The notes: generated by a model from the letters alone, not told the origin. DNA of 64,000 nucleotides from Paragordius varius (GCA_964247055.1 OZ176053.1:5642001-5706000); one strand, 5' to 3'; counted from the stretch's first letter, positions 1-13,329 are shown. Program-made: numbers and translations.

Positions 1-493
1 ATTATATATAACGTCGAACATATTTAATTTCAATTACTATAATATACAGAATGTATATGTTTGACCCATTCCCATTATTGTTGACCAATTGTCAACACAG
101 TAAAGTATGCGTAAAAACGATCGAATGTTGAAATAAAACAATTTTTTCCTTTTGTTTAATTACTTATGGACGAAATTTGTTTTATACCACACGCCACTGT
201 ATTACCAAATTGGCCAACAATAATGTGAATAGGCCAGCCTAAATACGTCTACTGTATAATATCGCTGACATAATTTAAAATTTAAATAAATATAAGAGAC
301 TAAAAATTATGGATTAATAATAATTTTAACTTATTTCCATAAATTCTCTTGCCCTTTAAACATTTTTTGCAAAGTTCTAATGATCTGAATTAAAATTTAC
401 ATTTGAAAATTATTAAATAAGACACTTCATAGATAGTTTTCTTCGATATTCAAAAAAATCCAAAAGCATCAAATAAATGAATATAATTTATAC
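1..493. other. Left edge, inside a NUP93 intron
   Basis: After the donor GTATAAATT at 493 I find no exon that keeps the NUP93 frame. A possible acceptor near 384 opens onto a frame that stops within 60 bases. The remaining NUP93 exons are therefore probably left of the window. Confidence 0.4.
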
Positions 494-3400
494 CAAAAAG
501 TAATGAAAAAAATCAAGATTATACTTGACCAAATTGACATAATGCAGAGCTATATTGAATTGTCCAGCACGTAAGGCATGATATAAAAACATCCAAATAG
601 GGACGGAATCAAGTGTCAATTTATTGTCTTCACTACTCGAATAAGCCATACCCCTATCATTTAACCGTGGCTGTTTCATTTTTAACAAAAAGTTAAAGTC
701 AGATATAATGGCATAAACGTAATTTATAAAATAATTGTTCATTTTGGAGTTGTGAGTGTTATAAATATAATAAAAGAATCAACGGATGAAAAATTTGTAA
801 GTAAATAATGTATCGGTTTTTTGGTAAAAGATAAGGTGATAATTTATTCCAAGATTTCAAAATAGTAAGTCACGATATTTTTGGGATGTCACAAAAAAAT
901 AATATGCAAGTTTTATATATTTTTTGGCATATAAGATTTCAATTACATTTACTTTTTTATAATTTGTTCTTAGTTATTCAGTTTAACATATTACACTATA
1001 TCAACCAAAAAAGAATTATCAAAAACTTGTTTAGGGAAAAAATAATACATTATACCTTTTCATCCAACATGGTTGGATTATAAACACCCCGTTTGTTTGC
1101 TAAATGCCAAACATATGCTCTAATGTTAAGATAAGCATTAGCTATGATAGAATCTGAAAATTCGATTGTTTTATGCGCTAATTTTGACGTAGGAACGACC
1201 GAACCAAAAAAGGCGTTATTTGTTAACTTTGGATCAACCATGTAAGTTCCATTAACGTTCCCAAATTGATTATTAATGTTGGATTGTTGTTGATTATTAT
1301 TTTCAACATACTTTTGCACATGTTGAAAAAATCTAAGGATAAAAGCGTCAAAAATGGATGAAATTAAAAGGTTTTAAGATGATAGCAACATTGATAATTA
1401 ATTGTAAAAATGTATAATAATAAAAGTAATTATGATATATTTACGTGAGCATCGAATGCCAATATTTTAAAATATACGAATCAATTAAAGCAAATAATTT
1501 TAAACAACACTTAATATCTATCCACTATGAAAAGCTTCAAAAAAAATAGGTATTGTATTGACATTTAAATAAATTCCCCTATGCAATTCAAATAATAAAA
1601 TTTTATAGCTTGCGTAAAGGATAAGCGAAATATGTGTTAAAAGGAATGTAAAGCTACAAAATTTTGAAAATTCTGCTACCAAATTAATTTATACAGTTTT
1701 TCAACAAAAATACAACTTATGGTTTATATTTACCCAAATTAAAATTTCATTCTCATAATAAGGTTTAAATGTATGGACAAAATATAACTTATGCAAATCA
1801 TGTAACTTTTTGCTGTAAAATTCGGTAAGGTTAACATTAGATATAAAATTATAAACTAAAAAAATTACTGAGTTTGAAGGTATGTCTTTGTATAATATAT
1901 ATGTTCGCATTGATATTCAGAGCTCGATCTGTATTCCAATATGGCTTTGCTAAAAGAATCACCAAATGTGGCATTTAACCCATCTGTTAAAGTATTAGGC
2001 TTTCTAACAATATTACTAAGCATCTCCCATGTCATAATGCAATCCTGGCAAAAATATAGAGGTATGGTGGAATTAAAAAATTATATATTTTGTAAATTCA
2101 AAAAAAATTGAGAATTAAAAACTAATTACCATATAAAGTAATTCGTTATATAATTATTAATCATCAAAAACCTATTTTATAGCAAAAAACGAATGGTACA
2201 TTCAAATTTCGCCCTATTTTTTAATTTAAATTCTCGCTTACAATTTATGCAAATCTTTATTAAATCAAAATCAAAATTACTTTATTATCACTATATAGCT
2301 TTGCGCATTGCGTAAAAGCATGTAACAAATGTAATGATGAATGCTGAGTGTTTATAGAGTCAAAATTGATATTTTCAACGATTGAAGTAGCGTTTAAATT
2401 CAGGCTGTAATTATAAGTTATCAATTGTTGAGCTTGAGCAGACTCCAATACTGATAAACATGTCGCTTTACTAGACGGTTGTATGCTATCCGCAAAAGAT
2501 TGATTGACCTCAACATTTGGATTAAATTCTGTTTTAACAACAAAGGGAAAAGTAATGGTTTGACTTTTATTGTGTAGCCTGGATGAAAGGGGTGTTTGTG
2601 ACATAACTGATACATTCTAAACATAATAACGAATAAAATTTATATTATGGTGGATGTACTGTTCGAAAATCGAAGGGTAATAATATAAAGCTTTATCTGA
2701 AATCCCGTAATTTTGAAAAAATTAAAGTAGGTCAATAAAAACTCTTATGTAAAATTTTAAACATATTAAACAATTTACAAATTCTAGGGTATAAAAAAAT
2801 ATCCTAATAAAATATATATATATTCTGATGATAAATGAATATATCAGAATAATCATACTACATTTGGTGTTGAGTCATTTAATTAAATTGTTACCAGTTT
2901 TTTGGTACTCTCCACTTAAAAAATCGCAAATTTTGCCCACAGTATGCTAAATAAATTATTATGGTAATAACTAAATGATTCATTCTAAAAATTCCTTAAT
3001 ATAAATTATACACTAAAGCATAATAATATTTTTTTAATTTGTAATTTTTAAATGGAAGGTAGTCTTAAATTTTTGACCACCTCTAAAATGGATTAGTTTA
3101 AAATTAAAAGCGAAAATTCCGAGATTTTATGGGCCAAATTTATAAATATTTTCGAAGCTCACCAATAAATATTAAAATTTTATAAAAATATTAATATGCG
3201 TTTCAAATATAGAGTACATGATATATACTAATGCTATTTTTTGCAATAAAAAATTTAGCTCTCACCAAAACATTTATTTAGCATAATGTGCTCAAATTTT
3301 GCGCAATTACCACAAAACTTTAATATTTCTTTTCAATGATTCGTAAGGCCCAAAACAAAAAGCACCATGAAAATCCTAATTTTCTATCAGAAAATATATA

Positions 3401-4280
3401 TTTCGTCAAATATTTTTGTGTAGGCACTGTGTTACATATATAAAGGTTATAAGGTAGGGAATTACTATTTTAACGATACTTATGGGTCCTGTTAAATTTT
3501 GCTATAAAGAAAGCATCTATGACATAGTAATCATATTTTAATATTAATTGATGAACGTATTAATAAATAAAATATTCAAAACCAATAATTTTAAATAAAT
3601 TGGCCAACTTTAAAAAAATATTATCTATAGATGCACATTTATGTTAAACACTAACTATTGAAAATCATCATTTCCCTAAAAACTCAATAAAATTATATAT
3701 TACCCTAAGAGTTCGACTATCAGCCAAAATTTTCGGGTTTTGCAATATGCCAGTCATAGATGGAGCGAAAGATCCTAATTCAAAAGCTAAATCGCGCTTT
3801 TCATGTGCCCATATATCATGTAAAACATCTTCACAAAATTGATCACATTTGTCATTGACCTATAAATAAGTATATTAAAAACCAATTTTTGTGTATTCTC
3901 TATCAGTGTTATGATAGTATTTTCCCTTTGGTTATTTATGAAAGCCTGTATATAGTTAGAAACGAATACATCAATGTCGGTATATGCATATATTTCGAGA
4001 TCATCAACCTTCTTTAATTTACTATGATCAACAGCATCAGGAACAGCAATGTCTTTATCTCCTAGTAAGAGCGATCTAAAAAATTAATAAATAATTACGC
4101 TTTAAAAAGATCTGACTCTTGAACACCTCCTTTATGCTTATTAAGTATATTTTGACTTTCTTCCAACAATTGATATATGTTTTTATTTAATTTTGGTAGA
4201 GTGCTTGAAATGGAATTGTCTAAATGGACATTTAAATGTTGAGCTTTTTTCAATATATCTTCTAAGTTTTGGACCTGCAT
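494..4280 (-). CDS. NUP93: Nucleoporin NUP93 (Nic96 family), N-terminal half, runs off left edge
   Basis: Scaffold nucleoporin of the inner ring of the nuclear pore. Exons on the minus strand: 4280-4099, 4075-3883, 3859-3704, 2616-2281, 2044-1869, 1332-1056 and about 742-494, roughly 520 residues. The start MQVQNLEDILKKAQHL fits the NUP93 N-terminus (a helix recruiting NUP62-type partners), KASLLLGDKDI fits the human KASVLLGSRGLDI stretch, and SVPIWMFLYHALRAGQF fits the family's PVWALIYYCMRCGD motif. Introns 1 and 2 are each 23 nt (4076-4098, 3860-3882); removing them restores the frame. Exon 6 carries an Asn/Gln-rich insertion absent from the human protein. The last visible exon has an odd 5' edge: no AG lies between its ATG at 742 and the upstream in-frame stop near 782. 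The C-terminal half must lie beyond position 1. The family call is firm; the exon 6/7 junction is not. Confidence 0.88.
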
Positions 4281-4699
4281 GGAAATTTGAATCTCTAGCT
4301 TTACGAGAAAAGGCGAACCAAATGAATAATTATAAAAACTCCATTCTTTTATATATTAGAGATACATTATTTATCTTTTTAAATTTCTAAGTATGGATCA
4401 ATAATAATAACTAGTAAAAATCATTCATATATATTATTAAATATTGTATTTTACAGTTAATATTTGAAAAATAACCTGGTACGTATATAAATCAATAATT
4501 AATTATTGTCAAAATTAAATTACTAAATAATTTTACTTTGATTTTAATGACCCTAGACCATATTTATTAATACTATTAAAAACTAATGAAGGAGGCGGTT
4601 TAAAATTTTTGCTTCAATCCCGAAAATTATATAAATGAGCCAAAATCTAAAAAGTAATTCTAAGAAGCTTGTATCTAACTGCTAGACTCCATTTATTTT

Positions 4700-5001
4700 T
4701 TTATTATTTACAATAGATCTTGTATTTTAATTTCTAATGCGAAAATTAAAGGTAATTTTTATTATAGATACCTAATATTAATATAAACAGAAAATGATTA
4801 TTTTTGTGTTTAGGTGATTCACACATGTCATGTTAGCTAAATTTTATTTTTGAGTTCCATATAGTTTTTTGAGTAAATCTTTTTTATATTAATATTAAAA
4901 TTTAAAAGCTTTTGCAAAAAATAATTGTTATACAGGCCTGGGGTCATTAATTAATTCACTTATCGAAGGACTGAAATGATTGTGTTGTATCCAAGTGTTA
5001 A
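4700..5001 (-). mobile_element. TTAA-ended miniature inverted-repeat element, copy A (partial)
   Basis: Reverse-orientation partial copy. It ends at 5001 in the family terminus, seen here as AAGTGTTAA, and shares the interior landmark AGGCCTGGGGT (4936 on) and the block around CACACATGTCATGTTAGC with the other copies. Its other end fades before about 4700. Confidence 0.6.
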
Positions 5002-5550
5002 CAAGTGTGAATGGATTTGCTACAATAATATTTAAAATATTTAACATTAGTGACTTTTTTACATCTTTTTAGCTGACATATTGGGGTTTATAGAGCTCTT
5101 TGTAAATAAAGTACTGTTTAGAAAGTTATTTTAGTTATATATTAATTACCAAACATTGTATCAGGTATTAGATACGCTTATATTTTTATTTTATGGCTTC
5201 TAGAGTGAATAATTGAGACAGCTCCAAAACACAACGGAAACGAACAGCTGATATCCAAAATATATCATTTATTCTGGTAAATGCAACATGAACGTTTTTA
5301 AATAATATATACACTTTCTGATTATAATATCCATTTATTTGGCTCTTGCATTAGCGATTTATAAATTTAAGGTAAAAAATGGCGGCGAAAATATTGGGAT
5401 GGGGAATTTTTTCAAAATTTAACTTTTTTAAGAAGTTTTTTTGTATTATGCGCTAAAGAAAGCCGTATTTTTAAATTCGGCCTAACCTTATATATTTTTT
5501 ACAATATTCAAATAAATTGTTCTCATAAAAGTACCCCAAAAAATGGAGTG

Positions 5551-6133
5551 TTAACACTTGGATGCAACACACTCATTTTAATCCTTCGATTCAAATTGGG
5601 GTAGTTGGATACCTTAGGCCTATTTAAAATTAAATACTTTAAAAAGTATGGAAGAAATAGAACGATGGCGAAATTTTGCAATTATATAACATTAATTAAC
5701 CAAAATATATAAAAAATTTTATTCAAAAATACTTGAAATTACTTATTTTAAGCTAAAACTGAAAGGTAAAAATTTCGTCAACGTGACATGTGTGAAATTG
5801 TAAAAAAAAGTAATACAAAACATACCGCTTTTTCTATTTCTATCAATGTTAGATGTAATTTAAATAAAAAATTAGCTTTAATTTTACCGTTAAATTTAAA
5901 TAAAGACGATATTTTGCAAAAATTTTGCAAAATAAAAATGGCGAAGTAGTTTGACATGGAACTTTTTTTTCAAAACAAAATTTTATTTAGATATTTTGGC
6001 ATATCTATATAATTTTTATTAGGATAGAAGCATAAATTTAAATTGGGACCGTTTCCTTCAGTATTTTTTTAAAAATATTTTTTTAAATTTAGTCTGGGGT
6101 ATTTAGATACCCCAATTTGAATCGAAGTGTTAA
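5551..6133 (+). mobile_element. TTAA-ended miniature inverted-repeat element, copy B (best copy)
   Basis: 583 bp. It begins TTAACACTTGGATGCAACAC and ends with AATCGAAGTGTTAA; the left end carries GATTCAAATTGGGGTA and the right end its inverse, TACCCCAATTTGAATC. The left end has about 27 extra bases between the outermost 9 bp and the long inverted repeat; the right end lacks them. No coding capacity. TTAA at both tips would suit a TTAA-targeting (piggyBac-like) element, but the tips may simply be part of the repeat. Confidence 0.75.
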
Positions 6134-6181
6134 TAAAGCACCTATCAAATGCAAATTTTTAAATTTTTTTAAATAACAATG

Positions 6182-6702
6182 TTATCACTTTGATACAACA
6201 TATTTTCAGTTTCGATTAATTGGGTAGTTAAAAACCCCAGGCCTGTTTACAATTAAACTCAAAAAATATGGACTGAATAGAAATATCAAAAGTTTGCACT
6301 TACTTAAAATTAATGCTGAAATATTAAAAAAAATTTCAAAAAATACTATTGTTTCATAAAACCAAATGTAAAAATTCAGTCAACATGAAATGTGTGCATT
6401 AGCTAAATTTAAAATAATAATACAAAATAAACCACTTTTTCTGTTTCTATCAATGCCAGATATGATTTTATTTGCTTTGATTTTAGAGGAATAACATCAA
6501 TTACACCCGATATTTTGCAAAAATTAGCAAAATAAAAATGGCGTCGAAGCAGTTTGATATGGTTTTTTTTAAAACTAAATTTTTAGGTATTTCGGCTTAT
6601 TTAAATAATTTTTATTAGAATAGAAGCATAAATTTAAATTGATACCGTTTCTTACAGTAGTTTTGTAAAAATATCAACTTAAATGTAGTCCCAAGTGTTA
6701 AA
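6182..6702 (+). mobile_element. TTAA-ended miniature inverted-repeat element, copy C
   Basis: Same orientation as copy B and only 48 bp behind it. Starts TTATCACTTTGATACAACAT, keeps the CCCCAGGCCTG landmark and the interior block ending ATGGCGTCGAAGCAG, and closes with CCAAGTGTTAA at 6702. The long inverted repeat at its right end is largely lost. Confidence 0.7.
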
Positions 6703-6766
6703 CGCGGTACAGTGTTAAAAACCAATATTAAATTAATAACTTACTGAAAATGCTGTGGAAATTAAA

Positions 6767-7232
6767 TTAACACTTCAATTCAAATTGAGGTATCGTAGGG
6801 ATTCTAGACTATATTTAAGTTATTTTTTAAAAAATCTACTTAAAAGTTATCATATCAAACTATTCCTGGCCATTTTTATTTTAAACCATTTTGGCAACAT
6901 ATCGTGTTTTTTATTTTAACGCTAAAATTGAGGCTAATTTTTTATTTTAATTACATCTAAGATTGACATAAACAGAAAAAATGGTTTATTTTTCATTATT
7001 ATTATATTTAGCTTATCCACACGGGTCGAGTTGACTAAATTTTTACCTGGAGATTTATCATAAAAATCAATAACAAATTATTTAATATATCTTTTTTTAT
7101 AGGATAAATGTTTTATAAGTGCATTTTGCAATGGTTTTAATTTGTTCCATATTTCTAAAATATTTAATCACAGGCCTGAGATCCTCAATTACCCCAATTT
7201 GAATAAAAGTTTGTTGTGTTGTATCCCATTAA
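6767..7232 (-). mobile_element. TTAA-ended miniature inverted-repeat element, copy D
   Basis: Reverse-orientation copy. Begins TTAACACTTCAATTCAAAT and ends with TACCCCAATTTGAATAAAAG followed by TTGTGTTGTATCCCATTAA. The interior contains the block with AACAGAAAAAATGG shared, inverted, with copies B, C and E. Confidence 0.7.
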
Positions 7233-7562
7233 CTTAATTAATCTTTGAATTAAAACTAAAAATACAATAGTAGTTAACACCTTCCTATAATCACTATCGA
7301 GATTTCTCAAAAGTTTCACCTATTACTTTTCAGTTTAAATTTAATTTTAATATCATTTTAAGGTGGTTTTCGTATTAGCTTTTGAACAACATTAATTCTT
7401 GTTTAACGAATACAAAAAAATCAATTCCGTAGTTCACCATTATACAAAAGTGTTAATTTAATAGATTAGTAGGAAATTCTTAAGTAGCTATACTAGTAAT
7501 CTAGGGTTAATCATGGTGTATATTACCGATTCATTTATATGCAGAGTTGAATAAATATTAAA

Positions 7563-7669
7563 TACGAAATTGATATGTGTGAAATCCCAAGTTAAATCGT
7601 TTTATGCACTGATGATTGCTAATTATCACAAAACTGATCTGCAATTACCGTTGACTAAAGTTTTCACAA
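7563..7669 (+). ncRNA. Decayed hammerhead-ribozyme repeat (relative of the copy at 30507-30608)
   Basis: Plus-strand sequence with the CTGATGA core at 7608, a disturbed helix II (TTGCT AATT ATCAC) and AAAAC where GAAAC is required; the usual GTC cleavage triplet reads ATC. Flanks match the second copy: TACGAAAT.GATATGTG upstream and TTGAC.AAAG.TTTCACA downstream. The missing catalytic G and altered cleavage triplet make it almost certainly inactive. It shows that the motif belongs to a dispersed repeat family. Confidence 0.55.
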
Positions 7670-8680
7670 TTACCTTGTATTTTGAGTTTAAATTAATAAT
7701 CGTAACTCTAATTCCAATATCATTTCCAGTTAACGGCATTTTATAGAGTTTTCATTATCCTTTCGAATGATATATTACGAATGGGCATTTGTTGTATATT
7801 TTCAAAAAAAAACATTTTTTGATTAAAATATTGATAAAAAGGGCTCATAATAAAAGAAAACAAATTATACAAAATTCTTAGGGGAATTATAATTTTTATT
7901 TCAGATTACTGTTAAAATAATAGTAAATATCAGAAAATGCAAAAGACTCGAGTGGCAGAAAAAATTTTCTAGTGTAATATTTCTATTTTTATATTCGTTC
8001 TATGAGTATATACCCCAAAGGTATTAACGAATATTCATGTAATCAAGAAAATAATCTTATTCTAATTTAAAAATTGGAGCTATATAAAAGGGGTGTATTT
8101 TGTGTAAGAGCTGTAATTTTAAAAATATTATGGTAAAGTTTTTTAACTATTAATATCCATCAGTTGTCCTATAAATTGGATAAAATACAGTTTTGTATGT
8201 TAGGTTAAATTTTAAATAGCACCTAATATGTTTAATATGTCTTAAAATATTGTGACAATATTAAAATAAAACCAAATTTGGAGCATATTTAATGGTTCAG
8301 GGAATAATCATCTCTAAAAGAGCATAGTTTTTTGAATCAAGTATTATCAAATAGAAGCGTATAAATATTTGCATACATAGGATATAACATTATATAATGT
8401 TACACTTTTTTCAGATTTTGGTATCGCTAGAGAATTTGGATTTTATTCGTTATTAAAATATTATTGCAATTAAAAATACAAGGGTAAAGCAAATAAGTAT
8501 GCTCTAGAATATGCGCTCCTAATTTATTATATTTCGATTATGGCTAAAAATAAAAAAATGTATTTGTATATTGGTATTTATTAATAAAAGTATAAAAAAT
8601 AAATGTTTTGATCATTTTATATAGTTTGTCGCTTTAAACGAGTGATGAGTAGAATAGATTTTTCCATTTTAAATACACAA

Positions 8681-11052
8681 TTAATACACAGGTCGGTTAT
8701 TGTAGTAATCTATTGGCCTTTCAATTTGGACCGGTACTTGACGACCTGGATCACCTGTGAGAACACCACCTGGGGGCGCATTTCTATAATAATCAGGTGG
8801 TAGGGGGTAAGGAGGTCCATACAGAACCCTGGGATCACGTTCCATAGTGGAGGAATGTTGTGGGTAATACCTATACGGTATAAAACATATTTTATATAAT
8901 ATTAGCTCTCTTATATTTGAAGTTTTTTATATAATTAACTAAATGCAAAATATAAACAACGCCTCCAAAATAATATGTAAGCCCGCGAAAATTTTAAAAA
9001 GTACCTTTAAATATATACGAAATCTAATTTGCACATAAAATTTTAAATCTTAATTAAATTGATATATCTACAAATTTTTTTATAAGTCTTTCAAAATTTT
9101 GGCAATGAACTGGCAAAAAATGCTAAAAAATATACTGTACTTTGCAGTCTTAATATTTTATTATGCCCATATATTTTTCGAATGCGGGTCGCCGGCTCTT
9201 ATAGACTCAAAAATATGGCAGGTTAGCCATTTATGTTGGACACCCCTGATATAGACACTATCCTTATTATTAATATAGCTAAGCTGATATATATTCAGTT
9301 TTTAATTATAATCTTAGCTATTAGGAAAAAACCGGTAAAAATCTGGTATGACATTCCACCAATCATTCAAAAAAATATATAAATTTAAGTGGTGATTTAA
9401 AAGATAAATTGTACGAAACTTTAATTCCTTAAATAGAATGTTATATTCGGATAACTAGGCACTGAATTATTTGCAAAGTTAGGGGCATTATGAGAATAAT
9501 TTAAGTTTCGCAATATTTCACGAAACATATTTTGTCATATTAAAACATGCTTTGGTTTATCATCATTTTTACATAAGACTGTGTGATAATTAGATAAAAG
9601 TGGTGACAAATTTAAAATTAGTTTTTTTTAAAAAAAACTCTAAGTATACAAAAATCATATTTGATTGTATACTAAAAATTTTATTGCAAAAAAAGAAAGG
9701 CAAAAAAAGTAATATGATTGCCTTAAAATATATGTGATCTAATGAAATTACCCTGAAACAGGACTTCCAGGACCAGCCGTGGAAGGTATTGTGGATTGAT
9801 TATTGTATTTCCATGCTCTTTCTTGATCGCGTATTTTGCGAAAATTTTGGTATTCCCGAATGAGGAATACAAGACTTAGTATATACAGAAGGGCGGCAAT
9901 AAAACCAAAAACCTAATAATAAAGATTATGGCATTAATGCCAATTAATTCATAAAATTATTATTATACATATACAATTATATTTGCGAATTAATTAAATC
10001 AGAATTTTTATTTCATTTTTTTTAAAAAATTATTAAAAATTATATAGCTATTGTGACTAATTATGAAAACATTTTCATTTTTTTTAATTTTTAAATAGCA
10101 TTTATAGTGTTTTTATTGGTAAAAATAATTGGAAAGTAATAGTATTCAATTGAACATTGAATTTATATAGGCCATTAAATTAGTTTTTTGAGACTTTTTT
10201 AAAAAAATCATTTTTTTGAGAATCTTTTCAAACGTATATTCTGAATATCTATATCAATAAATATTAATAGCTAATTTATCTAAATCGTCTAAACTAATCA
10301 TACGCAAAAAAATTGAAAATGAAAATTATCAAAAATTGAAAAATTAACTTACAGCTGCGACGATATGTCCAGATGAGCAAACATATATGGATAAATAAAC
10401 TGAACTGATGAGCAAAAGTATGATTGCGACTATATGGTATAGAATATCCTACCAAGGATAACATAGGAGAAATAAATATTTAAATTTATATTTATTAATT
10501 AAACAAAATTGAGATTATTTTAATAAAATATATAAAAAAATTATAAAATACATACCAATATATAAATATCAAAAAATCGAAGTCGCCATTGACATTGGCA
10601 AAGGTAAATGAATAGGAAAAGTACATTAAACCATATTAATGACATTGTGACTGTGCTAAAGAAACGGTATGGTCTCAGACCAAAAAAACACCAAAAAGCT
10701 AATTCAATGGCTATGAAAGCTATGATGAGTGGAACCTTTAAATATGCCAATAAATTATATATGAATTATTATATTAGTTTTAGGTATGTGATTGACAACA
10801 TATTAGTTTTTTTAAATATTAACGTCCTTTTGGTTTAATTCCATTTAACTTATAATTGATGTGTCAGGTTTCCCCTTTTAAGTAATAATTTGAGATAAAT
10901 TTATTAAAAATTAATGTTTTGTCACATTCAAAAATTTATTTTCAAGTTTTGGGTATAAAAATAAAAAACGGCCTGACCACTTATCAATTTACTTTTTCAT
11001 AATTAAAATAATTAGTACAACCTCTGATTGGGCGAAATCATACTTAAATTAA

Positions 11053-11102
<50 letters not shown>

Positions 11103-11506
11103 ATTTAAAAAATATGATTCATAGGATAGACAAGACAAAACTTAAAGCAAAAATCTTTCGGTGAGTGCATTTTATAGATTATAATGTAACGGCTTAGGGG
11201 TTTAAACAATTATCTATTGCCTTTAATATTATCGCTTTCCATGTTCGATAACAAATATTAAATGTTAGGTGTTACCAATTGTAGGAGTCGTAAAAACCCC
11301 GTTGGTCGTCCCAACATAGCCATATCATTGCGTATAAGAGGTCCCCGGGTTCGATCAAAACATAAGGGAATACATCCGCAACATTTTACACTGTAACCGC
11401 GCTCATGTTCAGTTTCAGTTATAACTCTTTCAGTCCCGCGCCCTGAAGGCAAAGGACCACCTGTAACATTATCTCGATAGTTGTAGGAATATCCAGTTCT
11501 TTCCAT
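8681..11506 (-). CDS. MARVEL-type four-span membrane protein, five exons
   Basis: Exons 11506-11276, 10735-10556, 10448-10353, 9912-9752 and 8870-8681 join in phase to a 285-residue protein. The cytosolic N-terminus has a Cys pair cluster (KCCGCIPLC, about 41-49), a possible palmitoylation site. Four hydrophobic segments follow at about 74-95, 102-122, 138-162 and 170-190, with short loops; the first opens LRLLQLVPLIIAFIAIELAF, the pattern that starts MARVEL domains (plasmolipin, MAL, CMTM, gyrin/physin families). The cytosolic tail (about 190-285) is rich in Pro and Tyr (GPPYPLPPDYYRNAPPGG). Such proteins act in vesicle traffic and membrane apposition. A CAG acceptor lies 14 bases before the ATG. 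I cannot say which MARVEL subfamily this is; a four-span septate-junction protein is an alternative. Confidence 0.75.
9181..9250. repeat. Possible hAT-type terminus remnant inside a MARVEL-gene intron
   Basis: The stretch GCGGGTCGCCGGCTC followed 40 bases later by TTGGACACCCCTGATAT resembles the right end of the hAT-like element at 45187-45498 (GGAACACCCCTGAT). No matching left end was found, so only a fragment is claimed. Confidence 0.3.
11056..11099. repeat. (TA)n microsatellite, about 44 bp
   Basis: Uninterrupted TA dinucleotides upstream in the first intron of the MARVEL gene. Similar shorter TA tracts occur at about 14741-14763, 27570-27592, 48778-48805, 49136-49159 and 55672-55690. Confidence 0.95.
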
Positions 11507-13329
11507 TAAAATTAATTGCCTGAAAATGATCTTTGGAACGAATTATTGGCTGTCAATAATATAAAGTGTGCGATTTTTTGATGAGATATTGTCTTTTCCC
11601 CTACAAGCAATTTTTGCCATTACGGATAATTAATTGACAAATTTTTGATATATCTTGTTGTAAAAGCAATTAATCTTTTGCATAATTGTGTAATTTGAAA
11701 TAATGATAGGATGTCCTTTTACGAATAATAAAAGATTTTCGATATTTTATGAGTAACAAGTGCGGTTATGCGACCATTTTTTTGTGTATGAAAATAGCAT
11801 GTATATAAATATTTGATAAGGTCACTCACTACTTTATAGTTTATAACATAATGATGATTAAATAGATTGGATATTGATAAATAAAATATTTTGTGTGTAG
11901 AATTAATCAACCAATATAATAGTATATTTGTTTTATTACGCAAAAATCTAAATATTCTACAAAAGATGCGAATTGCCGTGAGCTCTTTTTAACAAACATT
12001 AGAAAATGTTTACCAATGCGATGTATAATTTCTTAGTATATCAAAGAAAAAACATTAAAAATTTATCACCTATTTTGAAAAAAAGTATCAAATATTGTTA
12101 AAAAATCTTTTAAATAATATTTTTTAATTTTTTTCGATAGTATTTATTAATCATTATATATAATCAAAATTTATAATATATCAAATACATATTATAAATT
12201 ATCACATGATAGTTTTTTATCCCATTACACCTTTATACGTAACATAATGATTTTTGTTAACAAAATTTATTTATACCAAAAAAACAATGCAAAAAATCAA
12301 GGTAGGAAATTAAGATATATATACAGTTACAATATAATAGAAAAAAATGCAATTTATCTTATATTAAAAATTGTGTAAATGTAATATAGATATATTTTAT
12401 ACATATTAACTAAAATCTAAATTAGAAAAGATTACAAAAACAATACATTTTATATTGTGGTGACCTTGATGTACTTGAAAGAAAATTTTATTGCAAACAA
12501 TATTATAATATAATTATATACATTTAATCCCTACCCTAGTTAAAGTTTTTATTTAAATTACATATATTGATTGATTTTTAATTGTTGACCCAACGCTCGA
12601 AAAATAAAAATGGGCGTTGTTCAAATTAAATTTATTAATTTTCCCACTTTTATAATAATCAATGTTCTCGTTTTATAATTCAATTTTAAATCAAAAATTA
12701 GTTTTGCATATAAGTAAAGATGGATGTGATAAGATTTTGATTATCACAAAAAAAACTTTTTTATTTAAATTATATTTTAAAATGTATAACCTTATTTCTT
12801 TGTGCGTATTTATATGTACTAAATAATTGAAATATTTTGTCAGCTATATGTAAAAAAGGTGATTCAGATTTTTTTAAGATATAAAAATTATTTATAAACA
12901 TAAGCAACAAAAATTAAAAGTTCATGTGATGTTTTACGATCAAAATTTACTGTAAAACAAATATATATTTGAATTTTAATAAATAAACACGTGATTTAAT
13001 GGTTATAAAAATAGGATATATTATTTTTTAATTAATTTAACCGTTAATTAGTGTTTAAAAAATTAAATTCGCTTTGAGGCACTTAAAGAGGATTTAGATT
13101 TCATGGCTCGGTTTTTAAATTTAGCACACTACTATTTGATTCTCTAAAAAATGCCATCTCTCAAATCAGCATTTAAATATGTCATCCAGAGAAAATTAAT
13201 TAAACTAAAAGTTAATTTTGGTAATGGTGGAATGCACATAGCGCACATAATTTATATTATTGATCCCTCCTTCTTATATTATAATATTTATGATGTATAC
13301 AGGTTTTGGATTTCGGAAAGCATAATAAG

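Larger units (their letters stand above)
4281..8680. other. Gene-free region, 4.4 kb, filled with miniature transposon copies
   Basis: No coding exon is supported. About half of the interval is covered by four copies of one inverted-repeat element (4700-5001, 5551-6133, 6182-6702, 6767-7232) and by a decayed hammerhead-type repeat at 7563-7669, all listed separately. The rest is AT-rich sequence in which I see nothing specific. Confidence 0.6.

Noticed and set aside
10395-10410. Second CTGATGAG hammerhead core
   Set aside because: It falls within MARVEL exon 3, with no helix II and no GAAAC following.
10608-10838. 76-residue plus-strand frame
   Set aside because: Antisense shadow of MARVEL-gene exon 2, which has the membrane segments and in-phase splice sites.
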